Shown here: positions 43,553 to 51,716 of the stretch, one piece after another | Numbering within the stretch: the first letter of the stretch is position 1 | How the letters are laid out: every line of letters begins with the position of its first letter | Position numbers and translations under genes: made by a program | NCBI RefSeq assembly: GCF_014274685.1 | Contig: NZ_CP060393.1 | Coordinates: forward strand, 620,001 to 684,000 | DNA length: 64,000 nt | Source: Edaphobacter sp. 4G125 | Lineage (GTDB): Bacteria; Acidobacteriota; Terriglobia; Terriglobales; Acidobacteriaceae | Reading direction: 5' to 3' | The notes under the pieces: generated by a model | What the model saw: the letters and a program-made list of their open reading frames with translations, nothing else | What the model was told of the DNA's origin: nothing | Database searches by the model: none

Positions 43553-43632
43553 GACGAGTATCCTTTCAGGCGCATCCCGCGATCATGTTATCTGAACTTT
43601 CCAGCCCAGTCTGTTGTAACTTCTAATTCAGG

Positions 43633-44493
43633 ATGCAGCGCGGAATCTCGACTCACGTCTTCCTCTCCCATCGTCTTCACCCTGGCTTGCTGGATGATCT
43701 TCGGCGAGCTGGAGCCGCGACTGTTGAGCTATTTGCCGCGCGTCATCACTTCGATTACACCGACCGCGCTCTGGTCCGCGAGATCGCTACCTGGTTTCGA
43801 GACACTGGATTGACGGCGACTCTGCACCAGCCAATCTTTACCCGGGAACAGTCGGAAAACTGGTCGCGCCATGTCACCCCAACACTCTCGCTGATCGCAC
43901 TGGAGAAGGTACATCGAATTGAGGCGATGGACGAGGTCAAGCGCGCACTGGAATCCGCGGAACAAATTCCTCTCAAGGCAATGACCTTGCATCTTGGCCT
44001 GAAGGACGATCCGTGGGACGAGAGAGCCATCGAGAACTCGCTTACGGCCATCGAGCACATCCATACCTTTGCTCGCCCGCTCGGCGTCAAGGTGTTGCTG
44101 GAGAACCTGCAAAATGACGTTACGACTCCTGAGCATCTGCTGGAGATTCTCCATGTAGGTCACTTCGATGATGTTGGTGTAACGCTCGATGTCGGGCACG
44201 CAAACCTCAGCGATTCAGGGCTTGACCATGCCGTTGAGCTGTTGCGCTCCCGCATTGGCGAACTGCACGTTCACGATAACAATGGTTTACGCGACGAGCA
44301 TCTGTGGCCGGGCTCTGGCACGATCGATTGGACGCAGTTCATGCGGCTTGCCACGACGCTGCCAAAAGAGATCCCAGGCATTCTGGAGATTGCTTATGAT
44401 CTGGGAGACTCGGTCGATGCTGTCGTGAGAAGAGGAATGGAGAGCTTCTTCGTGCAGGACCGACTCGAAGAGACGCTTGGGGAGCCCCAGTAA
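43633..44493 (+). CDS. Sugar phosphate isomerase/epimerase (xylose-isomerase-like TIM barrel)
   Basis: A 286-residue AP-endonuclease-2-like TIM barrel. Metal-binding positions are visible: LLENLQND (Glu), VGVTLDVGHANL (Asp, His), GELHVHDNNGLRDEHLWPGSG (His, Asp and family motif) and GILEIAYD (Glu). The family includes hexulose epimerases, inosose isomerases and others, so the substrate is open. The beta-strand order and the GSGTIDW segment are typical. No signal peptide; it is divergent from the GDSL hydrolase. Confidence 0.88.
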   Translation: MQRGISTHVFLSHRLHPGLLDDLRRAGAATVELFAARHHFDYTDRALVREIATWFRDTGLTATLHQPIFTREQSENWSRHVTPTLSLIALEKVHRIEAMDEVKRALESAEQIPLKAMTLHLGLKDDPWDERAIENSLTAIEHIHTFARPLGVKVLLENLQNDVTTPEHLLEILHVGHFDDVGVTLDVGHANLSDSGLDHAVELLRSRIGELHVHDNNGLRDEHLWPGSGTIDWTQFMRLATTLPKEIPGILEIAYDLGDSVDAVVRRGMESFFVQDRLEETLGEPQ

Positions 44494-44515
44494 CGCTCGG
44501 GATCGAAAACGAACG

Positions 44516-45814
44516 TTATTCGTACTTCAAGGTTTGGACTGGATCGAGTCGCGCGGCGCGGTTGGCTGGAAGAGTACCGAAGAGAACTCCGATCAGGACC
44601 GAAGTTCCAAGCGCGATTACGGCAGACCAGATCGAGATCGGAATCTGGAAGGGCGTAAAAAAACGGACAGACAGTGGAACAGCAAGACCGAACGCAGTGC
44701 CGATGATTCCTCCACCAAGGGAGAGGAAGACGGCTTCCGTAAGGAACTGCAGGCGAATCTCGTGGCTGGTAGCTCCAATAGCCTTGCGGATGCCAATCTC
44801 GCGAAGGCGAGACTGAACGTTAGCCAGCATGCTGTTCATGATGCCGACACCGGAGACGATCAGGGTGATCGCTGCCGCCAGCGTAAGTACGATGGTGAGC
44901 ATATTGGCGATCTTTGCCATTACGCCAAGGACCTGCTGCATTGTAAAGGCTGTGTAGACGGAACTTGCCCGGTGTCGGCTCTTAATGATCTGCAGAATCT
45001 CTTCTGAGGCTGGAGTGACATCAGAGGTATTTCTCATGCTGAAGAAAATCTCTTTCACGGTATCTGTACCTGTGAAGTAGCGTGCGACCTGATATGGAAT
45101 AAGAATGGTCTGATCGGAGACCTCGGATTGACCAAAGGTGTCAATTCGCATTTTGAAGACACCGATGATCGTAAATGGAATTCCGTGAATACTGATCGAG
45201 TGCCCAACCGCGGCTGCGGAGGAACCAAAGAGAGCACGGGCAAAAGGCTCTACCATTACCGCTACTTTGGCGTGAGTGATTGCATCCTGATCGTCGAAGA
45301 AGCGTCCCGTGACGACCGCCAGATTACGTACAATGCGGTACTGCGGCGAGACACCGAGAATCATGGTGTTGCGCGTGATTCCGCCACCCATGCTGACATT
45401 GTCATGATCTTCCAGCATTGGTGAGGAGGCAACGATACCCGGAATCTGTTCCCGTACGGCAGCCTCGTCTTCGCGAGTCATAAAGTCCGGCGTGCTGGTG
45501 TTGTCAGGACCTATAACGTTTCCACCGTTGTACGACATCTCAACCATGGTCGGTCCAATCGAAGCGATCAGGTTGAGCGCGTACTGCTTGCCGGTCATGC
45601 CAAGGGTGTAGACCAGAATGATCGAGGCAGATCCGATGATCATGCCCAGCATGGTGAGCAGAAAGCGAACCTTACTGGCTCGGAAGCTGTCGACCGCAAG
45701 CCTTGCGATCTCGCTGAACATCATGGTCGAACGAGCGCTCTGTAGTGTTCGCTCGAAAGAGGTCAGCCTCGATTTTGGTGCAGCTTCGGGTTTGGGAAGG
45801 TTAGCGGTAGCCAT
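44516..45814 (-). CDS. MacB/FtsX-type ABC transporter permease
   Basis: A 432-residue inner-membrane permease. A first helix (VRFLLTMLGMIIGSASIILVYTLGMTGK) is followed by a large periplasmic MacB-type core domain (about 65-290) and three C-terminal helices with FtsX wording (ILTLAAAITLIVSGVGIMNSMLANVQSRLREIGIRKAIGAT, LGTSVLIGVLFGTLPANRAARLDPVQTLKYE). Such permeases work with an ATPase and often a periplasmic adaptor to export peptides or lipoproteins. Neither partner is encoded next to it here, so it is an orphan in this window. Confidence 0.93.
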   Translation of the reverse strand: MATANLPKPEAAPKSRLTSFERTLQSARSTMMFSEIARLAVDSFRASKVRFLLTMLGMIIGSASIILVYTLGMTGKQYALNLIASIGPTMVEMSYNGGNVIGPDNTSTPDFMTREDEAAVREQIPGIVASSPMLEDHDNVSMGGGITRNTMILGVSPQYRIVRNLAVVTGRFFDDQDAITHAKVAVMVEPFARALFGSSAAAVGHSISIHGIPFTIIGVFKMRIDTFGQSEVSDQTILIPYQVARYFTGTDTVKEIFFSMRNTSDVTPASEEILQIIKSRHRASSVYTAFTMQQVLGVMAKIANMLTIVLTLAAAITLIVSGVGIMNSMLANVQSRLREIGIRKAIGATSHEIRLQFLTEAVFLSLGGGIIGTAFGLAVPLSVRFFTPFQIPISIWSAVIALGTSVLIGVLFGTLPANRAARLDPVQTLKYE

Positions 45815-45998
45815 CGGCTGTTTCCAAAAGAATTAGACGCCTTTTAGTATCTCAGCGGCGCAGTGTTTTTCGCTAATCTGCGGATTTTTCCAAGGTTTTT
45901 GAGGGCTACCTGCATCATTTCGCCGTTGGGTTCGTAGCTTGCCTTGGGGCTTCAGGATGTCGTATCCAAGAGGAGGTCCTATTGGAAAGGAAGTGTTT

Positions 45999-47126
45999 GT
46001 GAACGAATTGTTCAGGATTCTTGTGCTGCCGGGGGACGGCATTGGCCCCGAGGTGATGGAGCAGGCAGTCCGCGTGCTCAAGCAGGTAAGTGTCCAGGCT
46101 GGTGCGCATCTCGAGCTGGAGTATGCACTTGCCGGTGGATGCGCCATCGACGCGCACGGAACGCCATTGCTGGATGAGACGATGGAACGTGCACGCACCT
46201 CGCACGCCGTTCTCTTTGGCTCGGTCGGCGGTCCGAAATGGGAGGGGCTGGGGTTCGATCTTCGTCCGGAAATTGCGATTCTTCGCCTGCGCAAGGAGCT
46301 GAATCTCTTTGCAAATTTACGTCCTGCTACACTCTTCGCCCCCCTGATTGAAGCCAGTACGCTGAAGCCGGAGGTTATCCGTGGGTTGGATCTGATGATT
46401 GTGCGAGAGTGTGCCGGAGGTCTTTACTTTGGCGAGCCACGTGGCATCGAGACTCTCGCCGATGGAAGCAAACGTGGCTACAACACAGAAACTTACTCGA
46501 CCGAGGAGATCGAGCGAGTCGGTCGCGTCGCCTTCACTCTGGCGCGCAGTCGCCGCAACGAGGTCTGTAGCGTCGAGAAGGCCAACGTCACCGAGAGCGG
46601 CTTGGTGTGGCGCGAAGTAATGACCGAGCTGCACAAGCGTGAGTTTGCAGATGTAAAGCTGCGCCACATGTATGCCGACAACTGTGCGATGCAGCTGGTG
46701 CGCGCCCCCAAGCAGTTCGATGTCATTGTGACAGGCAATATGTTCGGAGACATCCTCTCGGACCTCGCCTCCATGCTTACGGGGAGCCTTGGTATGTTGC
46801 CCTCCGCGACGATCGGAGCGACAAAGACTGCCCAGAGCCATGATCAAACGCGGTTTAATCCCGCCGTTTACGAGCCGATTCACGGTTCGGCGCCAGACAT
46901 TGCGGGCAAGGGAATCGCGAATCCCATGGCACAGATTCTGAGTGTTGCAATGATGCTTCGCCTCTCGCTGGGAATGCCGAAGGAGGCTGCGTTAGTTGAA
47001 CAGGCATGTATTGAAGCGCTTGCAGATGGAGCGCGAACACCTGATCTCGGCGGAAACTTTACGACATCTCAGGTGGGAGATGCTGTGCTGACCAGACTGG
47101 AGCAGCTTGCAGTTGTCTCGACATGA
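45999..47126 (+). CDS. leuB: 3-isopropylmalate dehydrogenase
   Basis: A 375-residue NAD-dependent decarboxylating dehydrogenase of leucine synthesis. Family residues are clear: RILVLPGDGIGPEVMEQAVRVL, GGPKWEGLG, LRKELNLFANLRPATLF, VRECAGGLYFGEPRG, EKANVTESGLVWREVM, YADNCAMQLVRAPKQFDVIVTGNMFGDILSDLASMLTGSLGMLPS and YEPIHGSAPDIAGKGIANPMAQILS. I chose GTG 45999, which has AAGGA upstream and the normal N-terminus. A longer frame begins at 45939. A tiny ORF with a perfect AGGAGG (TTG 45982 to TGA 46002) overlaps this start by two bases. Just downstream lies an attenuator-controlled IlvM-like gene. Confidence 0.96.
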   Translation: MNELFRILVLPGDGIGPEVMEQAVRVLKQVSVQAGAHLELEYALAGGCAIDAHGTPLLDETMERARTSHAVLFGSVGGPKWEGLGFDLRPEIAILRLRKELNLFANLRPATLFAPLIEASTLKPEVIRGLDLMIVRECAGGLYFGEPRGIETLADGSKRGYNTETYSTEEIERVGRVAFTLARSRRNEVCSVEKANVTESGLVWREVMTELHKREFADVKLRHMYADNCAMQLVRAPKQFDVIVTGNMFGDILSDLASMLTGSLGMLPSATIGATKTAQSHDQTRFNPAVYEPIHGSAPDIAGKGIANPMAQILSVAMMLRLSLGMPKEAALVEQACIEALADGARTPDLGGNFTTSQVGDAVLTRLEQLAVVST

Positions 47127-47130
47127 AGAT

Positions 47131-47158
47131 TTGCACGATTGCAAGATTCGGGTATATG
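47131..47158 (+). promoter_or_regulatory. Promoter of the ilv-type leader
   Basis: TTGCAC (47131-47136), 16-base spacer, TATATG (47153-47158). The predicted start (about 47165) is only a few bases before the leader peptide ATG, so the leader would be translated with almost no 5' UTR. Confidence 0.5.
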
Positions 47159-47167
47159 CTCCAACGC

Positions 47168-47296
47168 ATGAATTGCAGAACGACGCGCGAACCCGTATTC
47201 AACTTGCAAGACAAACTGCAAGTAGGCTCGCTTGCGTTTGAAGCGATTGCGATTCGGCCTATTATTTCGCCCATTTCCAGTGGTGGCGCGACGTAA
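47168..47296 (+). CDS. Isoleucine-rich leader peptide (42 residues)
   Basis: ATG 47168 to TAA 47296. The C-terminal part reads AFEAIAIRPIISPISSGGAT, with five Ile codons (all ATT) between 47246 and 47275, far more than expected. It ends 30 bases before the arm of a rho-independent terminator. This is the arrangement of ilv leader peptides in classical attenuation, where ribosome stalling at regulatory codons favours an antiterminator. The start is close to the transcript 5' end and has no Shine-Dalgarno, so it would be translated almost leaderless. The first 25 residues are not obviously leader-like. Confidence 0.6.
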   Translation: MNCRTTREPVFNLQDKLQVGSLAFEAIAIRPIISPISSGGAT

Positions 47297-47326
47297 CGCT
47301 CCGAATCGAAACCGGAAGATGCGAAG

Positions 47327-47362
47327 CCCGCCACAGCAAAAACTGTGGCGGGTTTTCTTTTT
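47327..47362 (+). terminator. Attenuator terminator with possible antiterminator partner
   Basis: CCCGCCACAG (47327-47336) pairs exactly with CTGTGGCGGG (47343-47352), followed by TTTTCTTTTT. The competing segment GTGGCG at 47283-47288, inside the leader peptide and just past its Ile codons, is complementary to CGCCAC (47329-47334). Pairing there would exclude the terminator. Confidence 0.8.
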
Positions 47363-47389
47363 CAAAGAGTGAAAGGTTAGGCAAGAGCG

Positions 47390-47698
47390 ATGGTATGGAC
47401 GTATCGAATCACAGCAGTAGCAAGACCCAGGCTCGTCATGCGGTTGGCACAGGTCTATGACCAGCATCTGCTCGAGATCGATCGCATGAGCATTGTTCGC
47501 GAGCGCGATGTGACGGCGGTTCGTATCGAGGTACAGTGCGATGAATACCTTGCCCATCGCATTCACGCGAAGCTATACCGGCTTACCGATATCGCCCACG
47601 TGGAGCTCTCCAACGCGCAGGAGGGAATTGTTAGCGAGGGAGACATTCCTAGTCCCAATGCTCCCTCGCAGTTTGATCCTATGACTCCGCAACCTTGA
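47390..47698 (+). CDS. IlvM-like ACT-domain protein (acetolactate synthase small subunit-like)
   Basis: A 102-residue cytoplasmic protein. The pattern is a ferredoxin-like beta-alpha-beta-beta-alpha-beta ACT fold: YRITAVARPRLVMRLAQVYDQHLLEIDRMSIVRE, VTAVRIEVQCDEYLAHRIHAKLYRLTDIAHVELS. The last helix and strand (AKLYRLTDIAHVEL) resemble the end of E. coli IlvM (QLNKLVDVAHVAI, from memory). Such small subunits activate acetolactate synthase and give feedback control. Here it stands alone behind an Ile-codon attenuator; the catalytic subunit is not adjacent, so it would act on an enzyme encoded elsewhere. The SDR gene converges one base downstream. Confidence 0.65.
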   Translation: MVWTYRITAVARPRLVMRLAQVYDQHLLEIDRMSIVRERDVTAVRIEVQCDEYLAHRIHAKLYRLTDIAHVELSNAQEGIVSEGDIPSPNAPSQFDPMTPQP

Positions 47699-48481
47699 TT
47701 ACAGAGGCGGAGTGAAGCGACCGTCCACAGCGGTCCATCCGCCGTCGACAATGGTAAGCGTACCGGTTACAAATGAGCCCGCGTCCGAGGCGAGATACAC
47801 AACGGCCCCGGCCATTTCATGCGGCTTGGCCCAGCGTCCCAGCGCACTCTTCGTGGCATAGGCGTTGTACCATTCCTTGTTGGCGGCGATTGGGGCGGTC
47901 AGTGGAGTATCCACAACTCCCGGCCCAATCGCATTCACGCGAACACCATGCGGTCCCAGTTCAGCGGCAAGTGCGCGACACATCTGTAAAACGCCCGCTT
48001 TGGTTGCAGCATAGACACCTTGACCCGGCTCGACGACGTGAGCGCGAATGCTGGCAAAGGTGATGATGCTGCCCTTTCCGCGCGCCTTCATGTTGCGGCC
48101 TGCGGCGGTAATCAGGCGGAAGGTTCCCTTCAGGTTGAGCGTCATCACCCGATCAAACTCTTCTTCCGTCATGTTGAGCAGCTCTTTGCGTACGTTGATT
48201 GCAGGCGTACTGACCAAAACATCGAGATCGGGAAGCCCCCCAATTATTTTTTTTACGCCGTCGCCATCACGCAGATCGAATGCGATCGCTTCGGCGCTTC
48301 CGCCCGTGCTCTTGATTGCGTCGACGACTTTTTGAGCACCCTCAAGGTTCAGATCACCACACAGAACATGCGCTCCATGCGCGGCCAGACCCAGAGCTGC
48401 TGCTTCCCCAATACCGCTTCCTGCTCCGACAACGAGCGCCTTTTTACCTGTGAGATCGAAGAGTTTCTTGTAGTCGTACAA
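47699..48481 (-). CDS. Short-chain dehydrogenase/reductase (SDR)
   Basis: A 260-residue Rossmann-fold oxidoreductase of the classical SDR type. The cofactor motif is GAGSGIGEAAALGLAAHGA near residue 18, with GDLN after strand 2 suggesting NAD preference. The active-site Ser (SIITFASIRAH), Tyr-X3-Lys (VYAATKAGV) and PG motif (VRVNAIGPGVVDTPL) are in place. The C-terminal signature VTGTLTIVDGGWTAVDG is typical. It resembles 2-keto-3-deoxy-L-fuconate or gluconate dehydrogenases; the substrate is uncertain. Confidence 0.93.
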   Translation of the reverse strand: MYDYKKLFDLTGKKALVVGAGSGIGEAAALGLAAHGAHVLCGDLNLEGAQKVVDAIKSTGGSAEAIAFDLRDGDGVKKIIGGLPDLDVLVSTPAINVRKELLNMTEEEFDRVMTLNLKGTFRLITAAGRNMKARGKGSIITFASIRAHVVEPGQGVYAATKAGVLQMCRALAAELGPHGVRVNAIGPGVVDTPLTAPIAANKEWYNAYATKSALGRWAKPHEMAGAVVYLASDAGSFVTGTLTIVDGGWTAVDGRFTPPL

Positions 48482-48690
48482 AGCGCTGCTTCCTTTCGAA
48501 GGTGAGTTGTTTCCGAGGTGTGAAGTGCGCTTCGATACGTTCGATGCGCAACGATGTTTACTCTAAACCCGCCTATGGTGTTTTAAGCAAATCGGGTCTG
48601 TTACGCGGAAGCGATTCTTGAAGCTCCCAGGGGCACTACTGGTATGCTGCATCGCAGACATTTCCAAACCCTGATCTGAGGTCTTGTGTC

Positions 48691-50172
48691 ATGCGCTTCT
48701 CATGGTTTTTCCGCGCTACTGTTGCCTTGTTGCTCTCGCTTGCAGCGCAGAGTTTGTTTGCACAACAAGGCGATACAAACGATCCTTCGCTTGAGATCGA
48801 GCTTCACGGAAATATCACGCCCGAGAAATTAGGTACCCACGAGACCCAGACCTTCGAGATGCCAAAGGGAATCCAGCGCATGGATGTGGAATTGGACTCG
48901 CCCGGTTTTCAGAAGGGCATGTATGTGACCGTAGGGATGTGGGATCCGGATCGATACCGCGGCGAGGGGCGCGCAAAGTTCTCCATCACAACGGTCACAG
49001 CCACAGGGCCGTATCTGCCAGGTCCGTTGGTTCCGGGCACATGGAAGGTGTCGTTCGGTTTCAACTATGTTGCTCCCACGGCGCATGGCGAATACACATT
49101 GAAGATTCACCTCTCGCGCAAGCTTGATCCCGAGCACGATATCGTGCTGAACTCGAAATCCGGCTGGTACATGGGCGACCTGCATTCGCACACTGGTAAT
49201 ACCGATGCAATGTGCAAAAGCCAATCGGGGAAGAATGTTCCTTGCCCGGTGTGGAAACTGCTTGAGGCAGCGGCTTCGCAGAAGCTCGACTTCCTCGCCG
49301 TGACCGACCACAATACCCAGGCAACATTCAACGAGATGCAACAGGTGCAGCCGTACTACGACAAGTTGCTGCTGATCGCAGGCGAGGAGATGACGACTGT
49401 ACGGGGTCACTCCAACGTCTGGGGAACCATCGGTATGATCGACTATCGCGCAGCGGATCACGGATTCACGATCAACGACATGTTCGATCAGGCCCACGCG
49501 CTGGGCGCGCTGGTCAGTGTCAATCACTACTACTGGCCCTGGGATGGACACTGCCCTGGTTGCGGATGGGGATGGATGCCGATCACCGATTTCTCGAAGG
49601 TCGACGCAATCGAGGTCCTCAACGGCTATCACGAGCATGGATCGTGGTTTGTCCCACCACCAGGAAACGGCATTCCGTTGTGGGAAGAATTGCACGCGAA
49701 AGGGCTACGCCCCACAGGCGTTGGTGGTGGAGATGAACATCGCGGCGGAGAGCAGTTGCCGCTGCACGATGGCGTGGGTATTCCCACAACGGTCGTTTAC
49801 GCGCGCGAGCTTTCGCAACCTGCGATTCTGGAAGGTATCAAAGCAGGCCATGTGTACATCAAGACCAACGGACCGGATGGCCCTGAGCTTCTGTTGAACG
49901 CAGGCTCGGCGATGATGGGCGACGAACTGAAAGTTACAGCTGGAAGCGCAGTGGAGTTTACGGTCAGCACAAACGATCGTTCTGGAGCACAGCTTCGCCT
50001 GTATCTGGATGGCAAACCGATCGCACAACAGCCAGCCCTGGAGAATGGGAAAGCAGTGTACCGTTGGACCTCGGATGGGAAGCGTCACTGGGTGCGAGCC
50101 GAGTTGGTCGATGGGAATCCCGGAAGCGATCCTGTAGTGATGACCAACCCTATCTATCTGAACTGGAAGTGA
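48691..50172 (+). CDS. Exported CehA/McbA-family (PHP-domain) metallohydrolase
   Basis: A 493-residue exported protein with a signal peptide (FSWFFRATVALLLSLAAQSLFAQ). An N-terminal beta domain (about 28-150) is followed by a PHP-type metal site: GDLHSHTGNTDAMC (Asp-X-His-X-His, around residue 163), FLAVTDHNTQATF, LIAGEEMTTVRGHSNVWG (Glu, His), LVSVNHYYWPWDGHC and GGGDEHRGGEQLP. A C-terminal beta-sandwich follows. CehA and McbA hydrolyse carbaryl; the wider family acts on phosphoesters and other esters. The substrate here is unknown. It is about 90 bases upstream of a phosphodiesterase-like gene. Confidence 0.9.
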   Translation: MRFSWFFRATVALLLSLAAQSLFAQQGDTNDPSLEIELHGNITPEKLGTHETQTFEMPKGIQRMDVELDSPGFQKGMYVTVGMWDPDRYRGEGRAKFSITTVTATGPYLPGPLVPGTWKVSFGFNYVAPTAHGEYTLKIHLSRKLDPEHDIVLNSKSGWYMGDLHSHTGNTDAMCKSQSGKNVPCPVWKLLEAAASQKLDFLAVTDHNTQATFNEMQQVQPYYDKLLLIAGEEMTTVRGHSNVWGTIGMIDYRAADHGFTINDMFDQAHALGALVSVNHYYWPWDGHCPGCGWGWMPITDFSKVDAIEVLNGYHEHGSWFVPPPGNGIPLWEELHAKGLRPTGVGGGDEHRGGEQLPLHDGVGIPTTVVYARELSQPAILEGIKAGHVYIKTNGPDGPELLLNAGSAMMGDELKVTAGSAVEFTVSTNDRSGAQLRLYLDGKPIAQQPALENGKAVYRWTSDGKRHWVRAELVDGNPGSDPVVMTNPIYLNWK

Positions 50173-50265
50173 TTACAAGTCGGTATACAATTTATTGACT
50201 TCTGTCGATTGTCTGTCTACGATGGAGTTTCTTCAGCATCAGCCAATCTTCCTTCAGGAGACGGC

Positions 50266-51618
50266 ATGTTCAGGACTCGCGCGCGCTTTGCGGTTTTACT
50301 GACAACAGCGATCTTGTGTTGTTGTTCGCTGGCGATTGCGAAAGAGCCTCTGGTAAAGCAGGTCATCCTGATCTCAGTCGATGGCATGACTCCCATCGAG
50401 TATGAGCAGGCAGATGCACACGGCCTGAAGATTCCCAATATCCGGGCGCTGATGAGCACAGGTTGCGCTTCACCCGGTGTGATGAGCGTCTTCCCGGCCA
50501 GTACCTATCCCAGCCATACCGCGATGATTACCGGCCAGCCGCCGGCTGTGCATGGGGTGATCAGCAACACGCCGATGGACCCATTCAATCTGGAGTTCGG
50601 CGGTTGGTATTACTACGCTGAGAAGATCAAGACGCCAACGCTCTGGCAGGCGCTGCACGCCGCGCATCTCAAGACTGCGGCAGTCTCCTGGCCAGTGACC
50701 GTCGGTGCGGATGTGGACTACCTTCTCCCAGAGTATCGCCCGGTTCGTACCGACGAAGATATCGCACTGATGCGAGTTATCTCAACGCGCGGCCTCTTCG
50801 CTGAGATGCAGAAGGTGAATGCAACGGCACGGCCGATGAGCGACGAGTGGCGCACTGATGCGGTGATTGCGATCCTGCGCACTCGCAAGCCGTCTTTGAT
50901 GGCGTTGCATCTGAGCGAGCTGGATGAAGCGCAGCACAAGTATGGTCCACACGCTCCGGAGTCACACGCTGAGCTAGAACGGATTGATGCAGAGATCGGA
51001 AAGATTCGCAGCTCTGTAGAGCAGTCTGGGCGGATGAAAGAGACAGCATGGGTAGTTGTCTCCGATCACGGGTTTCTTCCGGTTACAAAGCTCTTCCATC
51101 CGCTGATCGCATTGCGCGAGGCTGGACTGATCACGACCGACAAAAACGGTCGTGTCACCAGTTGGAAGGTCTATCAACGCAATCTGACTGGCTCAGCCTT
51201 CTTCGAGGCGAAAGATCCGAACGACAGCGCGAGTATCGAGAAGGCGACCGAGCTCATCAAAGAGCTTGCCGCGGATCCAGCGAATGGAATCGCCCATGTT
51301 TACACCCCAGAGGAGTTGAAGACTTTGGGCGCTGATCCAGAGGCTTTCCTGGCGATCGATCCTGTGAAAGGCTTTGGGTTCGGCAGCAATCTTACTGGCC
51401 CGCGCGTGACGGATTCGATCGGCAAGGGGGCGCATGGTTATAATCCCCATCTGCCGGAGCTTCGGTCGTCGCTGATTCTTTCTGGAGCGGGTGTTCAGCG
51501 ATGCAGCGCTCTTGAGGGGGTGACCGTGGAAGACATCGGTCCGACGGCTGCCGCGCTTCTGGGTGCTTCCATTCCCAACGCACAGGGACGGGATGTGCGT
51601 TCTTTGAGTGTCAAATAA
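50266..51618 (+). CDS. Exported alkaline-phosphatase-fold protein (nucleotide pyrophosphatase/phosphodiesterase type)
   Basis: A 450-residue exported enzyme. The ATG at 50266 has AGGAGA five bases upstream and starts a signal peptide (MFRTRARFAVLLTTAILCCCSLAIAK). The NPP-type active site is visible: LISVDGMTP (Asp, metal), SVFPASTYPSHTAMITGQPPAVHGV (Thr nucleophile in the STYPSHT motif), LDEAQHKYGPH (Asp, His), VVVSDHGFLPV (Asp-His) and GYNPHLPELRSS (third His). It should hydrolyse phosphodiesters or phosphomonoesters in the periplasm. The cysteine run CCC at residues 19-21 lies inside the signal peptide. Confidence 0.92.
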   Translation: MFRTRARFAVLLTTAILCCCSLAIAKEPLVKQVILISVDGMTPIEYEQADAHGLKIPNIRALMSTGCASPGVMSVFPASTYPSHTAMITGQPPAVHGVISNTPMDPFNLEFGGWYYYAEKIKTPTLWQALHAAHLKTAAVSWPVTVGADVDYLLPEYRPVRTDEDIALMRVISTRGLFAEMQKVNATARPMSDEWRTDAVIAILRTRKPSLMALHLSELDEAQHKYGPHAPESHAELERIDAEIGKIRSSVEQSGRMKETAWVVVSDHGFLPVTKLFHPLIALREAGLITTDKNGRVTSWKVYQRNLTGSAFFEAKDPNDSASIEKATELIKELAADPANGIAHVYTPEELKTLGADPEAFLAIDPVKGFGFGSNLTGPRVTDSIGKGAHGYNPHLPELRSSLILSGAGVQRCSALEGVTVEDIGPTAAALLGASIPNAQGRDVRSLSVK

Positions 51619-51641
51619 TATTGCGTATTATGCAATAATAT

Positions 51642-51683
51642 TTGACTATAAAGAAATGTAACATCTATTGTTGAAAGAACAAT
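51642..51683 (+). promoter_or_regulatory. Promoter of mmsA with operator-like inverted repeat
   Basis: TTGACT (51642-51647), 18-base spacer and TATTGT (51666-51671). The -10 box lies in the first arm of ATTGTT-gaaag-AACAAT (51667-51683). A second palindrome TATTGC-N7-GCAATA is just upstream at 51619-51637. The gene is probably repressed by a dimeric regulator. Confidence 0.5.
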
Positions 51684-51716
51684 CGCTTTCGTATCTTCGA
51701 GAAGAGAGGTTCATTT

